A stretch of DNA of 64,000 bases, taken from Paenisporosarcina sp049671445 (GTDB lineage Bacteria > Bacillota > Bacilli > Bacillales_A > Planococcaceae). The position numbers were made by a program, and so were the translations under genes. The notes beneath the pieces are model-generated. The model was not told where the DNA came from, did no database searches, and saw nothing but the letters and a program-made list of their open reading frames with translations. Shown here in pieces: positions 18,604 through 26,408 of this stretch. The stretch covers positions 252,976 through 316,975 of the forward strand of contig NZ_JBATUX010000118.1 of NCBI RefSeq assembly GCF_049671445.1. Reading direction: 5' to 3'. Position 1 is the stretch's first letter; each line of letters begins with the position of its first letter.

Positions 18604-18612
18604 TGTTATAGT
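18604..18612 (+). promoter_or_regulatory. Extended -10 promoter of panBCD
   Basis: TGT followed by TATAGT (18607–18612) forms an extended -10 element. The -35 region is weak. It places transcription start around 18620, just before the structured leader. Confidence 0.5.
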
Positions 18613-18617
18613 ATTAG

Positions 18618-18722
18618 CGAAGGGCAGTATCTGAGTAGAACTGCACCTGACGTAATATAGCTAAACTTATGAAATTAAATAATTCTGCCTTGATCTTAAT
18701 CGACAGGGACGGAGGAAACCAA
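18618..18722 (+). ncRNA. Candidate pan-motif RNA leader of panBCD
   Basis: Seen directly: a hairpin at 18622–18647 in which GG pairs with CC, GCAGT (18624–18628) with ACTGC (18640–18644) and TCT (18630–18632) with AGA (18637–18639), leaving two bulged adenines at 18629 and 18645 and a GAGT loop. The published pan motif upstream of panB genes in Firmicutes is a small stem with two conserved bulged A residues, often in tandem; position and shape agree. A second, less clear structure may lie at 18684–18715. A terminator follows at 18737. The ligand is unknown; control by a pantothenate-pathway metabolite is inferred. Confidence 0.62.
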
Positions 18723-18736
18723 TTCTTTTACAAACC

Positions 18737-18770
18737 ACCCTTCTGTCCATTTTTGGCTTGAAGGGTTTTT
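18737..18770 (+). terminator. Leader terminator before panB (probable attenuator)
   Basis: A seven-bp stem, ACCCTTC (18737–18743) with GAAGGGT (18760–18766), followed by five T. Lying between the leader structure and panB, it could be a regulated terminator rather than the end of the birA transcript. Confidence 0.65.
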
Positions 18771-18805
18771 ATTTTGGTTTTCTCTCAAAAGAGAGGAGCT
18801 TGTAA

Positions 18806-19642
18806 ATGAAATCGACAACTGATTTTATGAAAATGAAAAAAGATAACGATAAAATTATTATGTTAACTGCTTATGATTATCCAACAGCGAAACTGGCAGA
18901 AAATGCTGGAGTTGAAATCCTACTTGTGGGAGATTCTCTTGGCATGGTGGTACTTGGGTATGACTCAACTGTCCCAGTCACGATGGAGGATATGATCCAT
19001 CACGGTAAAGCAACGAGACGTGGAGCACCAAATACATTTATAGCAGTAGATATGCCGTTTGGTTCATACCATGGTTCCGTCGATAAGACACTTGCTAACG
19101 CCGTTCGGTTATTCCAAGAAACGAATGCACAAGCATTAAAAATCGAGGGTGCAGACGAAATAATCGATGTTATTCGTTTATTGACTCGTACAGGTATTCC
19201 GGTTATTGCACATCTTGGCTTATTGCCTCAATCAGCTAGCGTATTAGGTGGCTATAAAGTGCAAGGGAAAACGGCTCATGCTGCACAAAAATTGATTGAC
19301 GATGCAAAGGCTTGCGAAGCTGCTGGAGCTTGTATGGTCGTTCTAGAATGTATCCCTTATCAATTGGCTAAAACGATAACAGAATCTATATCTATCCCTG
19401 TAATTGGCATTGGGGCTGGGGCCGAAACAGACGGACAAGTTCTTGTTTTTCATGACACCGTAACTTACGGAAGTCATCACATGCCGAAATTTGTAAAAGC
19501 CTTTGCACAAGCCGGCAACGAAATTTCAGCAGGAATAACACAATATGTTGAAGAAGTGAAGTCTGGTGCCTTTCCTGCAGAGGAACATCGTTTTACTATG
19601 AAAGACGATGAATACCAACAGTTATACGGAGGCAAAAAATGA
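18806..19642 (+). CDS. panB: 3-methyl-2-oxobutanoate hydroxymethyltransferase
   Basis: First committed step of pantothenate synthesis, adding a hydroxymethyl group from methylene-THF to ketoisovalerate. The 278-residue product has the TAYDYPTAKLAE start of the TIM barrel, the metal-binding LVGDSLGMV block, and VIGIGAG near the C-terminal part. AGAGGAG precedes the ATG. First of panBCD; overlaps panC by four bases. Confidence 0.96.
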   Translation: MKSTTDFMKMKKDNDKIIMLTAYDYPTAKLAENAGVEILLVGDSLGMVVLGYDSTVPVTMEDMIHHGKATRRGAPNTFIAVDMPFGSYHGSVDKTLANAVRLFQETNAQALKIEGADEIIDVIRLLTRTGIPVIAHLGLLPQSASVLGGYKVQGKTAHAAQKLIDDAKACEAAGACMVVLECIPYQLAKTITESISIPVIGIGAGAETDGQVLVFHDTVTYGSHHMPKFVKAFAQAGNEISAGITQYVEEVKSGAFPAEEHRFTMKDDEYQQLYGGKK

Positions 19643-20490
19643 TTCAAGTGGAATTAATTGCAGACTTAAAAAAAGGTATTTATGAGGCGAAAACAACAGG
19701 TAAAAGCATTGGTTTTGTGCCAACGATGGGCTATTTACATGAAGGACATATGGCACTTGTTAAACAAGCAAGAGAAGAGAATGCCTTTGTTGTCATGAGT
19801 ATCTTTGTTAATCCTGCACAATTTGGTCCAAATGAAGATTTGGATAAATACCCTCGTGATTTAGAACGAGATACCAAAATGGCAAAAGAAGCCGGTGTAG
19901 ATTTATTGTTTTTCCCACAAGTACATGAAATGTATCCACAAGATGGTGGTATTACCATACGTGCAGGAGCACAAGCAAGCGTCCTATGCGGTGCTTCTAG
20001 ACCTGGACACTTTGATGGCGTGTTAAAAGTCGTTACAAAGCTTTTCCATTTGGTAGAACCAACACGAGTTTATTTCGGCCAAAAAGATGCCCAGCAATTA
20101 GCGATTATTGAGACATTGGTTCGGGATTATAATTTCCCTCTAGAAGTACGCCGAGTTCCTACTGTAAGAGAAACTGATGGTTTAGCAAAGAGTTCAAGAA
20201 ATGTTTTCTTGAGTGAAGAAGAGCGTCAAGAAGCACCATCTATCCACCAAGCAATACAACTCGGACTCAATCATTATAAAGAGCACCAAAATATAGAAGA
20301 AGCAAAAAAAGTAACGGCTCAACACATAGAAAACGGCACTTCAGGAAATATTGATTATGTTGAACTATTAAGTTATCCAGACCTAACGAAAGATATATCG
20401 TCTGCTACGTCAGTGATTTTAGCGGTTGCTGTATTTTTCGAAAAAGCTAGATTAATCGACAATATGATGTTGAACAATAAAGGAGAGTAA
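19639..20490 (+). CDS. panC: Pantothenate synthetase
   Basis: ATP-dependent condensation of pantoate with beta-alanine. The 283-residue product carries the adenylate-forming signature PTMGYLHEGH, the pantoate-binding FVNPAQFGPNEDLDKYPR, GQKDAQQ, and the LAKSSRN loop equivalent to KMSKS. It begins inside the panB stop (ATGA). Confidence 0.97.
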   Translation: MIQVELIADLKKGIYEAKTTGKSIGFVPTMGYLHEGHMALVKQAREENAFVVMSIFVNPAQFGPNEDLDKYPRDLERDTKMAKEAGVDLLFFPQVHEMYPQDGGITIRAGAQASVLCGASRPGHFDGVLKVVTKLFHLVEPTRVYFGQKDAQQLAIIETLVRDYNFPLEVRRVPTVRETDGLAKSSRNVFLSEEERQEAPSIHQAIQLGLNHYKEHQNIEEAKKVTAQHIENGTSGNIDYVELLSYPDLTKDISSATSVILAVAVFFEKARLIDNMMLNNKGE

Positions 20491-20493
20491 CCG

Positions 20494-20877
20494 ATGTTAC
20501 GTATGATGTTAAATTCAAAAATTCACCGTGCTGTTGTTACAGAAGCGGATTTAAATTATGTAGGAAGTATTACAATTGATCAAAACCTTTTAGATGCTGT
20601 AGGTATGTTGCCAAATGAGAAAGTTCATATTGTGAACAACAATAACGGAGCTCGTTTTGAAACGTATATCATTTCAGGAGAACGCGGAAGTGGGGTTATT
20701 TGTGTAAATGGCGCTGCAGCTCGTCTCGTTCAAAAAGGCGATGTTGTCATTATTTTATCGTATGCATATGTAATGAACGACGAAGCAAAAGACCATAAAC
20801 CAACTGTAGCAATCATGAATGAAAACAATTCTATCCGCGAAATCATCAGCTACGAACCAGAAGCAACTGTCATGTAA
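20494..20877 (+). CDS. panD: Aspartate 1-decarboxylase precursor
   Basis: Makes beta-alanine from aspartate using a self-generated pyruvoyl group. The autocleavage site Gly24-Ser25 in NYVGSITID is intact, and NNNNGARFETY and GAAARL are conserved. The 127-residue length is normal. Three bases separate it from panC, and it closes the operon ahead of a terminator. Confidence 0.97.
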   Translation: MLRMMLNSKIHRAVVTEADLNYVGSITIDQNLLDAVGMLPNEKVHIVNNNNGARFETYIISGERGSGVICVNGAAARLVQKGDVVIILSYAYVMNDEAKDHKPTVAIMNENNSIREIISYEPEATVM

Positions 20878-20917
20878 TTTAGTTTTTTACAATTTGCAAC
20901 AGAGTAAACATAACGAA

Positions 20918-20955
20918 AGACCTGCCTCGCTATAAATGCGAAGCAGGTCTTTTTT
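20918..20955 (+). terminator. Rho-independent terminator of panBCD
   Basis: A 13-bp stem with one mismatch (20918–20930 with 20938–20950) and a six-T tail. Confidence 0.9.
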
Positions 20956-20991
20956 AGTTTTGGCTATGTTAAATGTGGCTGTTGATATTCC

Positions 20992-21097
20992 GCAAAACAG
21001 TTACGTTTTCCGCGGGCTTGCGCCGAACTAACTCGGACTTAACGTTCGAGTGGATTTCTGCACTTCGCAATTCCCGCTGGAGTCTTCACTGTTTTGC
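20992..21097. repeat. GC-rich intergenic repeat, copy A
   Basis: About 106 bp, bounded by a perfect 10-bp inverted repeat (GCAAAACAGT at 20992–21001, ACTGTTTTGC at 21088–21097). It contains the cores TTTCCGCGGGC (21007–21017) and TTCCCGCTGGAGTC (21071–21084), both shared with the copy at 50264–50390. The pattern resembles a non-coding repeat I know as common between genes in Bacillaceae and Planococcaceae. Apparent reading frames here are not genes. Confidence 0.75.
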
Positions 21098-21169
21098 TCC
21101 ATATCACTAAATCGAAAGCTATTTCATATACTTGTTCACTAAAATGATTGTAGTAGAAGGCGGCGGGAG

Positions 21170-21225
21170 TGCTCCTGCGGTTACTCGTCGCAAAGGAGAT
21201 TGCTCCTGCGGTTACTCGTCGCAAA
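21170..21225. repeat. Two 25-bp direct repeats
   Basis: The same 25 bases (starting TGCTCCTGCGG, ending CGTCGCAAA) occur at 21170–21194 and 21201–21225, a 31-base period. They look like a duplicated fragment of the GC-rich intergenic repeat family. Confidence 0.8.
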
Positions 21226-21314
21226 ATGCAGGGCTAAGGAATTTGACAATGGCTTCGTGACCAACATCCTGTAAGACCGAGGAGGCTAATGGACCGCCCA
21301 CGAAAAGCGTCCGC

Positions 21315-21341
21315 CTGTTTCTGTTTCTGTTTCTGTTTCTG
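21315..21341. repeat. Hexanucleotide tandem repeat (CTGTTT)4
   Basis: Four perfect copies of CTGTTT plus CTG in non-coding DNA. Bases just before (AAGCGTCCGCC) and after (AAAATCAAC, about 21390) resemble further pieces of the dispersed repeat family. Confidence 0.85.
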
Positions 21342-21856
21342 CATCGCTTTGCTAGCTTCGAAACATGAAAGTGCGTTGGAACGAAAATCAACAATATCGT
21401 TTAACTGAGTCTTTGTTTTAAGAGAAGTAGAGAATTAGGAGGAAATTTGATAGTTTCGACAATAATGCGGGAAGTTAAGACAATCATCCTCCAATTCGAC
21501 ATGAAATGGAAGGTTCCCACTTTATATTTAAATAACAAAAGGTAAATAAAGGATAATTACGTATTAATGTTGAAATAAATGATTGTGAACTTTAACTAGC
21601 GATGGAGATTTGTTTAAAAAATTAATGTAATGAATAAAAAGTACAAAGACGTCTAAGTTCATTCCCGCTTTTTTTATTATTTATGATGGTTTGTAGATGC
21701 TTCTTCTTATGAAAAGTCGTCCACATGAGTACTTTTTCAAATATAGACAATCCTCACAATTATGTTGGAGGGAAAAGTCCTTCTAATCTTTCATAATCAT
21801 CATATATTGGTCCACTTATTGATTCATCACTAATGTTCGACAACCATGCGGTATAA
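21342..21856. other. Non-coding / decayed stretch
   Basis: No supportable gene. On the minus strand, 21760–21870 stays open for 36 codons (TTG start) with a protein-like composition ending in YERLEGLFPPT, and may be the tail of a decayed gene. Otherwise AT-rich sequence without recognisable elements. Confidence 0.5.
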
Positions 21857-22180
21857 AACGAGGAAACCAAGTTCTACGTACCAATTGCTATTACACTGGC
21901 AGTCGCAGCATTACAAAGTCATCTTAGTAACCAAGGAAAAGTTTTAGGAACTTTTCTAGTGGCGTCATTATTGTTCTTTTTAATCATCAAATTTTTTCAA
22001 GATTATTCACTCGTTACCTTTATCTTCCTTGGTGATGTATTTTTTTGGATTATGTTTTTTGTAGCTATTGCAACAAGGGGTTCACTGCATATTTATAAGA
22101 ACAAAAATTGTTTGGTAAAATTATTTGTTTCAAAAATTGGTTTTACAAGGATGGATTATAGATGCACCCTACCACGATAA
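21857..22180 (+). pseudogene. Remnant of a small membrane protein gene
   Basis: The frame is open from 21857, just after a TAA at 21854, to 22180. It reads as a plausible hydrophobic protein from the beginning (…KFYVPIAITLAVAALQ…) with two or three membrane segments, but there is no ATG, and the first start-like codon is a GTG at 21959 in the middle of the hydrophobic part, with no good ribosome site. This suggests a 5'-truncated or frameshifted gene. It overlaps the next CDS by 19 bases. No family recognised. Confidence 0.4.
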
Positions 22181-22593
22181 TTGAATTAACTTTGCTTTTG
22201 GGGGCTATTATAGGAATTGGATTAATAGCATTACTATTGCCTTTGAAGTTTAGAAAAATTGTATGGATTGTATCCTGTATGGCGTTTATTATTGTGTTGA
22301 TATTTTATGGAGTTAGACCATTTATTGTTGAATTCCAAACAAACCAAGCGAAAGTGGAATTGGAAAATCATTTTCTTGAAAAATACAATGAAGATTCATG
22401 GAGTATTACGGACACTGATCAACATGAATTACAAACTGTTGTATATCTTCATGTGATATTTGAGAGTGAGCCGGAAGTTGTTTATGAATATGCTGTGGAA
22501 AATACATATATAGATCAAGTAGGTATGTGGACTATATCTGGTCTTACCGCTGAAGAAAGTGGAATTCAACCACAACATGATGAAAAAAATTAG
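22162..22593 (+). CDS. Hypothetical membrane protein
   Basis: 143 residues: two hydrophobic helices (about 6–27 and 33–53), then an acidic soluble domain to the C terminus. No family recognised. The ATG at 22162 is preceded by AAGGATGG. It is followed at 60 bases by another small membrane protein of the same design, suggesting a two-gene unit; function unknown. Confidence 0.6.
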   Translation: MHPTTIIELTLLLGAIIGIGLIALLLPLKFRKIVWIVSCMAFIIVLIFYGVRPFIVEFQTNQAKVELENHFLEKYNEDSWSITDTDQHELQTVVYLHVIFESEPEVVYEYAVENTYIDQVGMWTISGLTAEESGIQPQHDEKN

Positions 22594-22653
22594 TATATAA
22601 AGAACGGGTTTTAATAATTCATATTTGACTAAGATACTGGGGGGTGTTAGTCA

Positions 22654-23079
22654 GTGAAGAAAGTAATTTTACTCACATTGGCAGTTTTACAAATTGTACT
22701 GGCAATTATCATGTGTGTAGTTGGCGCTAAATTTGCTTTTGTTCATGATGTGATGGATAGATGGTTATTTGTTTTAATAAGTGGTGTAGTGTTAGCATGC
22801 ATCTTATTGTTCTCAAACCAAGAATATTTGGGAAAGATATTCACGCGTTTTGTAATTGTCTATCCCATTGGTTTAATAATGTTGTTGATCCTTTTCATTA
22901 TGGACATACCACATTATTCTTACCGAGAAGCAGCTGATTTGATAGAAGAAAACACTGGAGAAAAAATTATTGAACCAAAAGATTCAAAGGGTCAACTCGG
23001 TTATTATTATCTTTACACAAATAAAGATGTGTTTTTGTTTAACTCCTACAATGGTGAATTTACAAAAAGAGAACAATGA
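22654..23079 (+). CDS. Hypothetical membrane protein
   Basis: 141 residues with three hydrophobic helices (about 4–28, 36–54, 66–88) and a short soluble C-terminal domain rich in Tyr, Glu and Lys. The start is GTG at 22654 behind GGGGGGTG. No family recognised. It lies in the accessory stretch between panD and dinG. Confidence 0.6.
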   Translation: MKKVILLTLAVLQIVLAIIMCVVGAKFAFVHDVMDRWLFVLISGVVLACILLFSNQEYLGKIFTRFVIVYPIGLIMLLILFIMDIPHYSYREAADLIEENTGEKIIEPKDSKGQLGYYYLYTNKDVFLFNSYNGEFTKREQ

Positions 23080-23131
23080 CTAATTAAAGAAGTTTATACA
23101 ATCATCATGAAACTAAGAAAGGTGGGTTACA

Positions 23132-23926
23132 TTGTCGTCTAATTCTTCGATTCATATAGCATATGGAAGTTACCTATCACAATTCGGTGTATTACGTATG
23201 CCAATTCTAGCAGAAAGTTGTCCAGTGATTATTACAATTCATGGTGGTTTTTGGCAATCGAAATTTGGTCTTGAAGAAAATGACCCAATTTGTGAAGATT
23301 TGACTCGTCGTGGTTATGCTACTTGGAATATAGAGTATCGACGTGTCGGAGAAAATGGGGGAGGTTGGCCAGGAACATTTAATGATGTTATAGATGCAGT
23401 AAATCATCTGACCCATCTAAAGGAACGATTTCAGCTTGACCTGTCTCGAGTGGTGATACTCGGGCACTCAGCAGGGGGACATTTAGCTCTATGGTTGGCA
23501 TCACAAATAAATAAAGATCAAACTGACGATTTTGCTAATCCATTATTGATTCCTATACATAGTGTAATAAGTTTGGCTGGGGTTTTGGATCTGAGAAGAA
23601 TGTGGGAGATCCATGATGAAAAAGGGTTGAATAGTCCCGTAGCATCTTTTGTTGGTGGAACACCCCTAGAAGTATCTAATCGATATAGATTGGCTTCACC
23701 CATTGAATTATTGCCTTTGAATGTTAATCAATTACTAATTCATGGTGAATTAGACCGCCATGTACCAGTCGAATTGAGTATTGAGTATTGTCGAAAGACT
23801 ATTCAACAGGGTGACAAGGTTAGGTTGATAGTACTTCCAGAGACTGACCACTTTATGATTATTGATCCGTCTTCAAATGCATGGAAGACAGTATTCGATG
23901 CGCTGAAAAACATAGTTGGTGTGTAA
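23132..23926 (+). CDS. Alpha/beta hydrolase with kynurenine-formamidase-type HGGFW motif
   Basis: A 264-residue cytosolic esterase/amidase-like protein. The oxyanion motif HGGFW (37–41) matches the HGGxW pattern described for N-formylkynurenine formamidases and related BD-FAE esterases. The nucleophile elbow GHSAGG puts Ser113 as nucleophile; Asp208 (GELDRH) and His240 (ETDH) complete the likely triad. The start is TTG at 23132 with AAAGGTGGG upstream. No tryptophan-catabolic gene is adjacent, so the substrate remains open. Confidence 0.75.
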   Translation: MSSNSSIHIAYGSYLSQFGVLRMPILAESCPVIITIHGGFWQSKFGLEENDPICEDLTRRGYATWNIEYRRVGENGGGWPGTFNDVIDAVNHLTHLKERFQLDLSRVVILGHSAGGHLALWLASQINKDQTDDFANPLLIPIHSVISLAGVLDLRRMWEIHDEKGLNSPVASFVGGTPLEVSNRYRLASPIELLPLNVNQLLIHGELDRHVPVELSIEYCRKTIQQGDKVRLIVLPETDHFMIIDPSSNAWKTVFDALKNIVGV

Positions 23927-24048
23927 TTTTTAAATCGATCGTCGAAAACGTAAAGAGGTGTGTTTCATTGATACTTAAACGACTAAACTGCAACAATGAC
24001 CCCACCAATCAATAATATACAATTACTACTTAGAGAATGAGGGAACTG

Positions 24049-24279
24049 ATGAAATTATTTTTCAGAAAAATGACAAAAGAACAAGAAAAGTACTCAAACG
24101 AAGGCATGATAGTAGGGTTTTTGGCAGCTATGTTTTTACTCTTAATTAATATATTTTATCATTTGAAATTTGATAAAGATCTTATGTCTTCATACACTAT
24201 TTTCTACTGTATTTTTGTGATTGCTTTAGGATATGAAGGGTATTTAAATATTAGAAAAAAAGTGAAATCAAAGTCATAA
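24049..24279 (+). CDS. Small membrane protein, unknown
   Basis: 76 residues with a charged N terminus followed by two hydrophobic segments (about 20–38 and 49–65) and a basic C-terminal tail. The in-frame ATG at 24037 lacks a ribosome site; TGAGGGAA precedes the one at 24049. No family recognised. Confidence 0.5.
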   Translation: MKLFFRKMTKEQEKYSNEGMIVGFLAAMFLLLINIFYHLKFDKDLMSSYTIFYCIFVIALGYEGYLNIRKKVKSKS

Positions 24280-24402
24280 TTATATTTGAATTTTAGAGAA
24301 AATGAAGATGGCATTGACGAATCTACTGTCATCTTTTTTAATATCAATCATAAGTTTATTGATGATTTGCGGAATGGACATCCCCCAATAGAATTAATCG
24401 TC

Positions 24403-24732
24403 TTATTTAGAAGTTTCTTCAAGGTCAATTGTAATCACTTTTTCAGTTTCGGTATTATATTCAATTCTTACGAAAACCCCAAATTCTTTGTCACCATCCT
24501 TTAACCATAGCTTAAACTTTTCAATTGTTGTATTCGCTTTAGATTCTTTTCCTTCATGCAGGTAGTCAATAATATCCGCATTGGGATATTTTGATTGTGT
24601 CTCTTTTATCGCAAGCTTTCCCCACTTAGCGTAGGCTGGGATTTCTTGTTGTGTATGAGCAATAGCGGGGATATGCGTTAGTGTTGAATTAGCTGTAATT
24701 AAAACGCCAAGTGCAATAAATGTTTTTCGCAT
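24403..24732 (-). CDS. Secreted DUF3889 protein (YqzG/YhdC-like)
   Basis: A 109-residue protein with a signal peptide ending near AIAHTQ and a compact domain (PAYAKWGKLAIKETQSKYP…) that fits the DUF3889 family of small exported Bacillus proteins. Function unknown. Two candidate ATGs exist: 24744 abuts AAGGAG directly, so 24732 is preferred. It points against its neighbours. Confidence 0.72.
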   Translation of the reverse strand: MRKTFIALGVLITANSTLTHIPAIAHTQQEIPAYAKWGKLAIKETQSKYPNADIIDYLHEGKESKANTTIEKFKLWLKDGDKEFGVFVRIEYNTETEKVITIDLEETSK

Positions 24733-24972
24733 AATAATCCTCATCTCCTTTTCTCTAGGATGAGTAAATTACTTAAAATCATTCTATCCGAGCAAAATCT
24801 AACTTTAAAAAAGATTTAATTAAATAAGTAAAGACAGTCGATTAATTGAATTAGTATCTTACAAGAAATAATCGGAGACACCGATCTTATTTTTCTGACA
24901 CCTAAATAGGGCTTGTAAATCAATGAAATCCTATGACTGACGAGAACATTATCATGAAAAGTGGTGAAAGTA

Positions 24973-25146
24973 ATGTGGTTTGAATGGAATCATTTTTTTG
25001 GTTATTTATGTGTTGCGATAGTTTTTGTTTTGATTAAAACTTTTGTTGATAAAGAAAAAGACGAAAAATATTTTTCTATAACATCACTTTGCGAAGTATT
25101 AATTTTTTCGGGACTATTTTATATTACAGATTTACTGTTTTTATAA
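24973..25146 (+). CDS. Small membrane protein, unknown
   Basis: 57 residues with two hydrophobic helices separated by a charged stretch (DKEKDEKY). The ATG at 24973 is preceded by GTGGTGAAAG. Weak support: short, no family recognised. Confidence 0.4.
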   Translation: MWFEWNHFFGYLCVAIVFVLIKTFVDKEKDEKYFSITSLCEVLIFSGLFYITDLLFL

Positions 25147-25451
25147 ATTTAATCAGCTACGAGGAATTTTTTCTTTTTCAATTAACGTGGCAGCATACCA
25201 TGACTGAAGAGAATCTGATGAAGAATCAGAGGACTTTTAGTCGTTTTTCTTATCGTATTAAGTGTAGAAACAACAAGGGAGAAATACCAGACCAACGGCT
25301 GACAATACTTAGAGGGAAATAGAAAGATAAGATGAAGGTTTACCTAAGTGTCTTTGATTCTTCACCGCTCCCCTTGGATGTTACTAAAGTCATTATATTA
25401 GCATTAAAGCATTTTAATATATCAAAATTTTCTTGCTTTTTCAAAACTAAA
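25147..25451. other. Intergenic, no gene supported
   Basis: A short open frame (25089–25322) overlaps the previous small gene, lacks a ribosome site and is not convincing. I see no repeat or hairpin of note before the ABC operon promoter. Confidence 0.4.
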
Positions 25452-25479
25452 TTGAAACAATGGTAATATATTCTAAAAT
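25452..25479 (+). promoter_or_regulatory. Candidate sigma-A promoter of the ABC operon
   Basis: TTGAAA (25452–25457) and TAAAAT (25474–25479) with a 16-base spacer, 30 bases before the ATPase start. Confidence 0.55.
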
Positions 25480-25508
25480 AGTGATTTGTTACACAAGGAG
25501 GAATAGTT

Positions 25509-26408
25509 ATGGGAGAGGAATTAGAGAGACTCGTGTTGAATGGATTGACGAAGAAGTACAAAAATCAACTTGTACTGGACAGCATTGATTTAGAAATATC
25601 AGCACCAGGAATATGGGCGCTCGTTGGACCGAATGGAGTGGGGAAGACGACACTTTTAAATTGCATTACAAACCTTCTGTGCCATGATGCCGGAAGCGTC
25701 CGCATCATGGGGAAATCGAATCAAAATCCGAAGGTGTTCAAAGAATTAGCGTATCTGCAGGATAATAGTGTCCTTTTTGACTATCTGACTGGATATGACC
25801 ACCTGAAATATATACGAGACGTACATAAGTTGCCGAAAAATAGAATTCAGGAAGTGGCCATATATGTAGGAATGGAGAGCTATCTTAAGAAAAAGGTAGG
25901 CGACTATTCATTAGGAATGAAACAGCACCTCCTCCTTGCCATGGCTATCTTACCTCAACCAAAAGTGATTTTGCTCGATGAGCCCCTGAATGGCCTTGAT
26001 CCGTCAAGTGCAATTTTAATGAGAAAGATATTAGGTGAGCTTGCAAGTAATGGAGCTACTATCATATTGTCGTCACACAATCTAGCTGAGGTGGATAAAG
26101 TCACGACCAAGGTACTCTTTCTAAAAGATGCGAAGTTGACGCTAGTGGATACATCTGAACACGAGCGAATCGTCTATCGTCTAAGGGTTGCAAACAGTGA
26201 AAAGGCGTTTGAACTGATAAAGGAATATGGAGAGAAAACATGGTTCGACAAAGGATTGATCCATGTAGAGACTAAAACGCATCATCTGGCTCCGATCTTA
26301 GCTTTGCTACATGAGAAAGGAATAACGGTCCTCGACATGGATAAAGTGACTAGCGGTTCTGAAACACTCTACGAAGAAATCTTCCATAAAGATGAGATTG
26401 GAGTATGA
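25509..26408 (+). CDS. ABC transporter ATP-binding protein
   Basis: A 299-residue ABC ATPase: Walker A GPNGVGKT (40–47), a degenerate signature YSLGMKQ, Walker B VILLDEP and the switch histidine in SSHNLAEV. A C-terminal extension of about 90 residues is typical of ATPases paired with ABC-2 permeases. Start ATG behind AAGGAGGAA. Overlaps the first permease by four bases. The operon has no substrate-specific marker; export of a peptide, antibiotic or lipid is possible but unproven. Base composition is more GC-rich than the flanks. Confidence 0.9.
   Translation: MGEELERLVLNGLTKKYKNQLVLDSIDLEISAPGIWALVGPNGVGKTTLLNCITNLLCHDAGSVRIMGKSNQNPKVFKELAYLQDNSVLFDYLTGYDHLKYIRDVHKLPKNRIQEVAIYVGMESYLKKKVGDYSLGMKQHLLLAMAILPQPKVILLDEPLNGLDPSSAILMRKILGELASNGATIILSSHNLAEVDKVTTKVLFLKDAKLTLVDTSEHERIVYRLRVANSEKAFELIKEYGEKTWFDKGLIHVETKTHHLAPILALLHEKGITVLDMDKVTSGSETLYEEIFHKDEIGV

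Noticed and set aside
21039..21394. Two minus-strand reading frames of about 60 codons after panD
   Set aside because: They run through the GC-rich repeat, the direct repeats and the CTGTTT array, have no ribosome sites, and encode compositionally biased peptides including an Arg-Asn run. Repeat artefacts.
24286..24504. A 72-codon plus-strand frame between two small genes
   Set aside because: It overlaps the convincing minus-strand DUF3889 gene, starts without a ribosome site and has no recognisable features.
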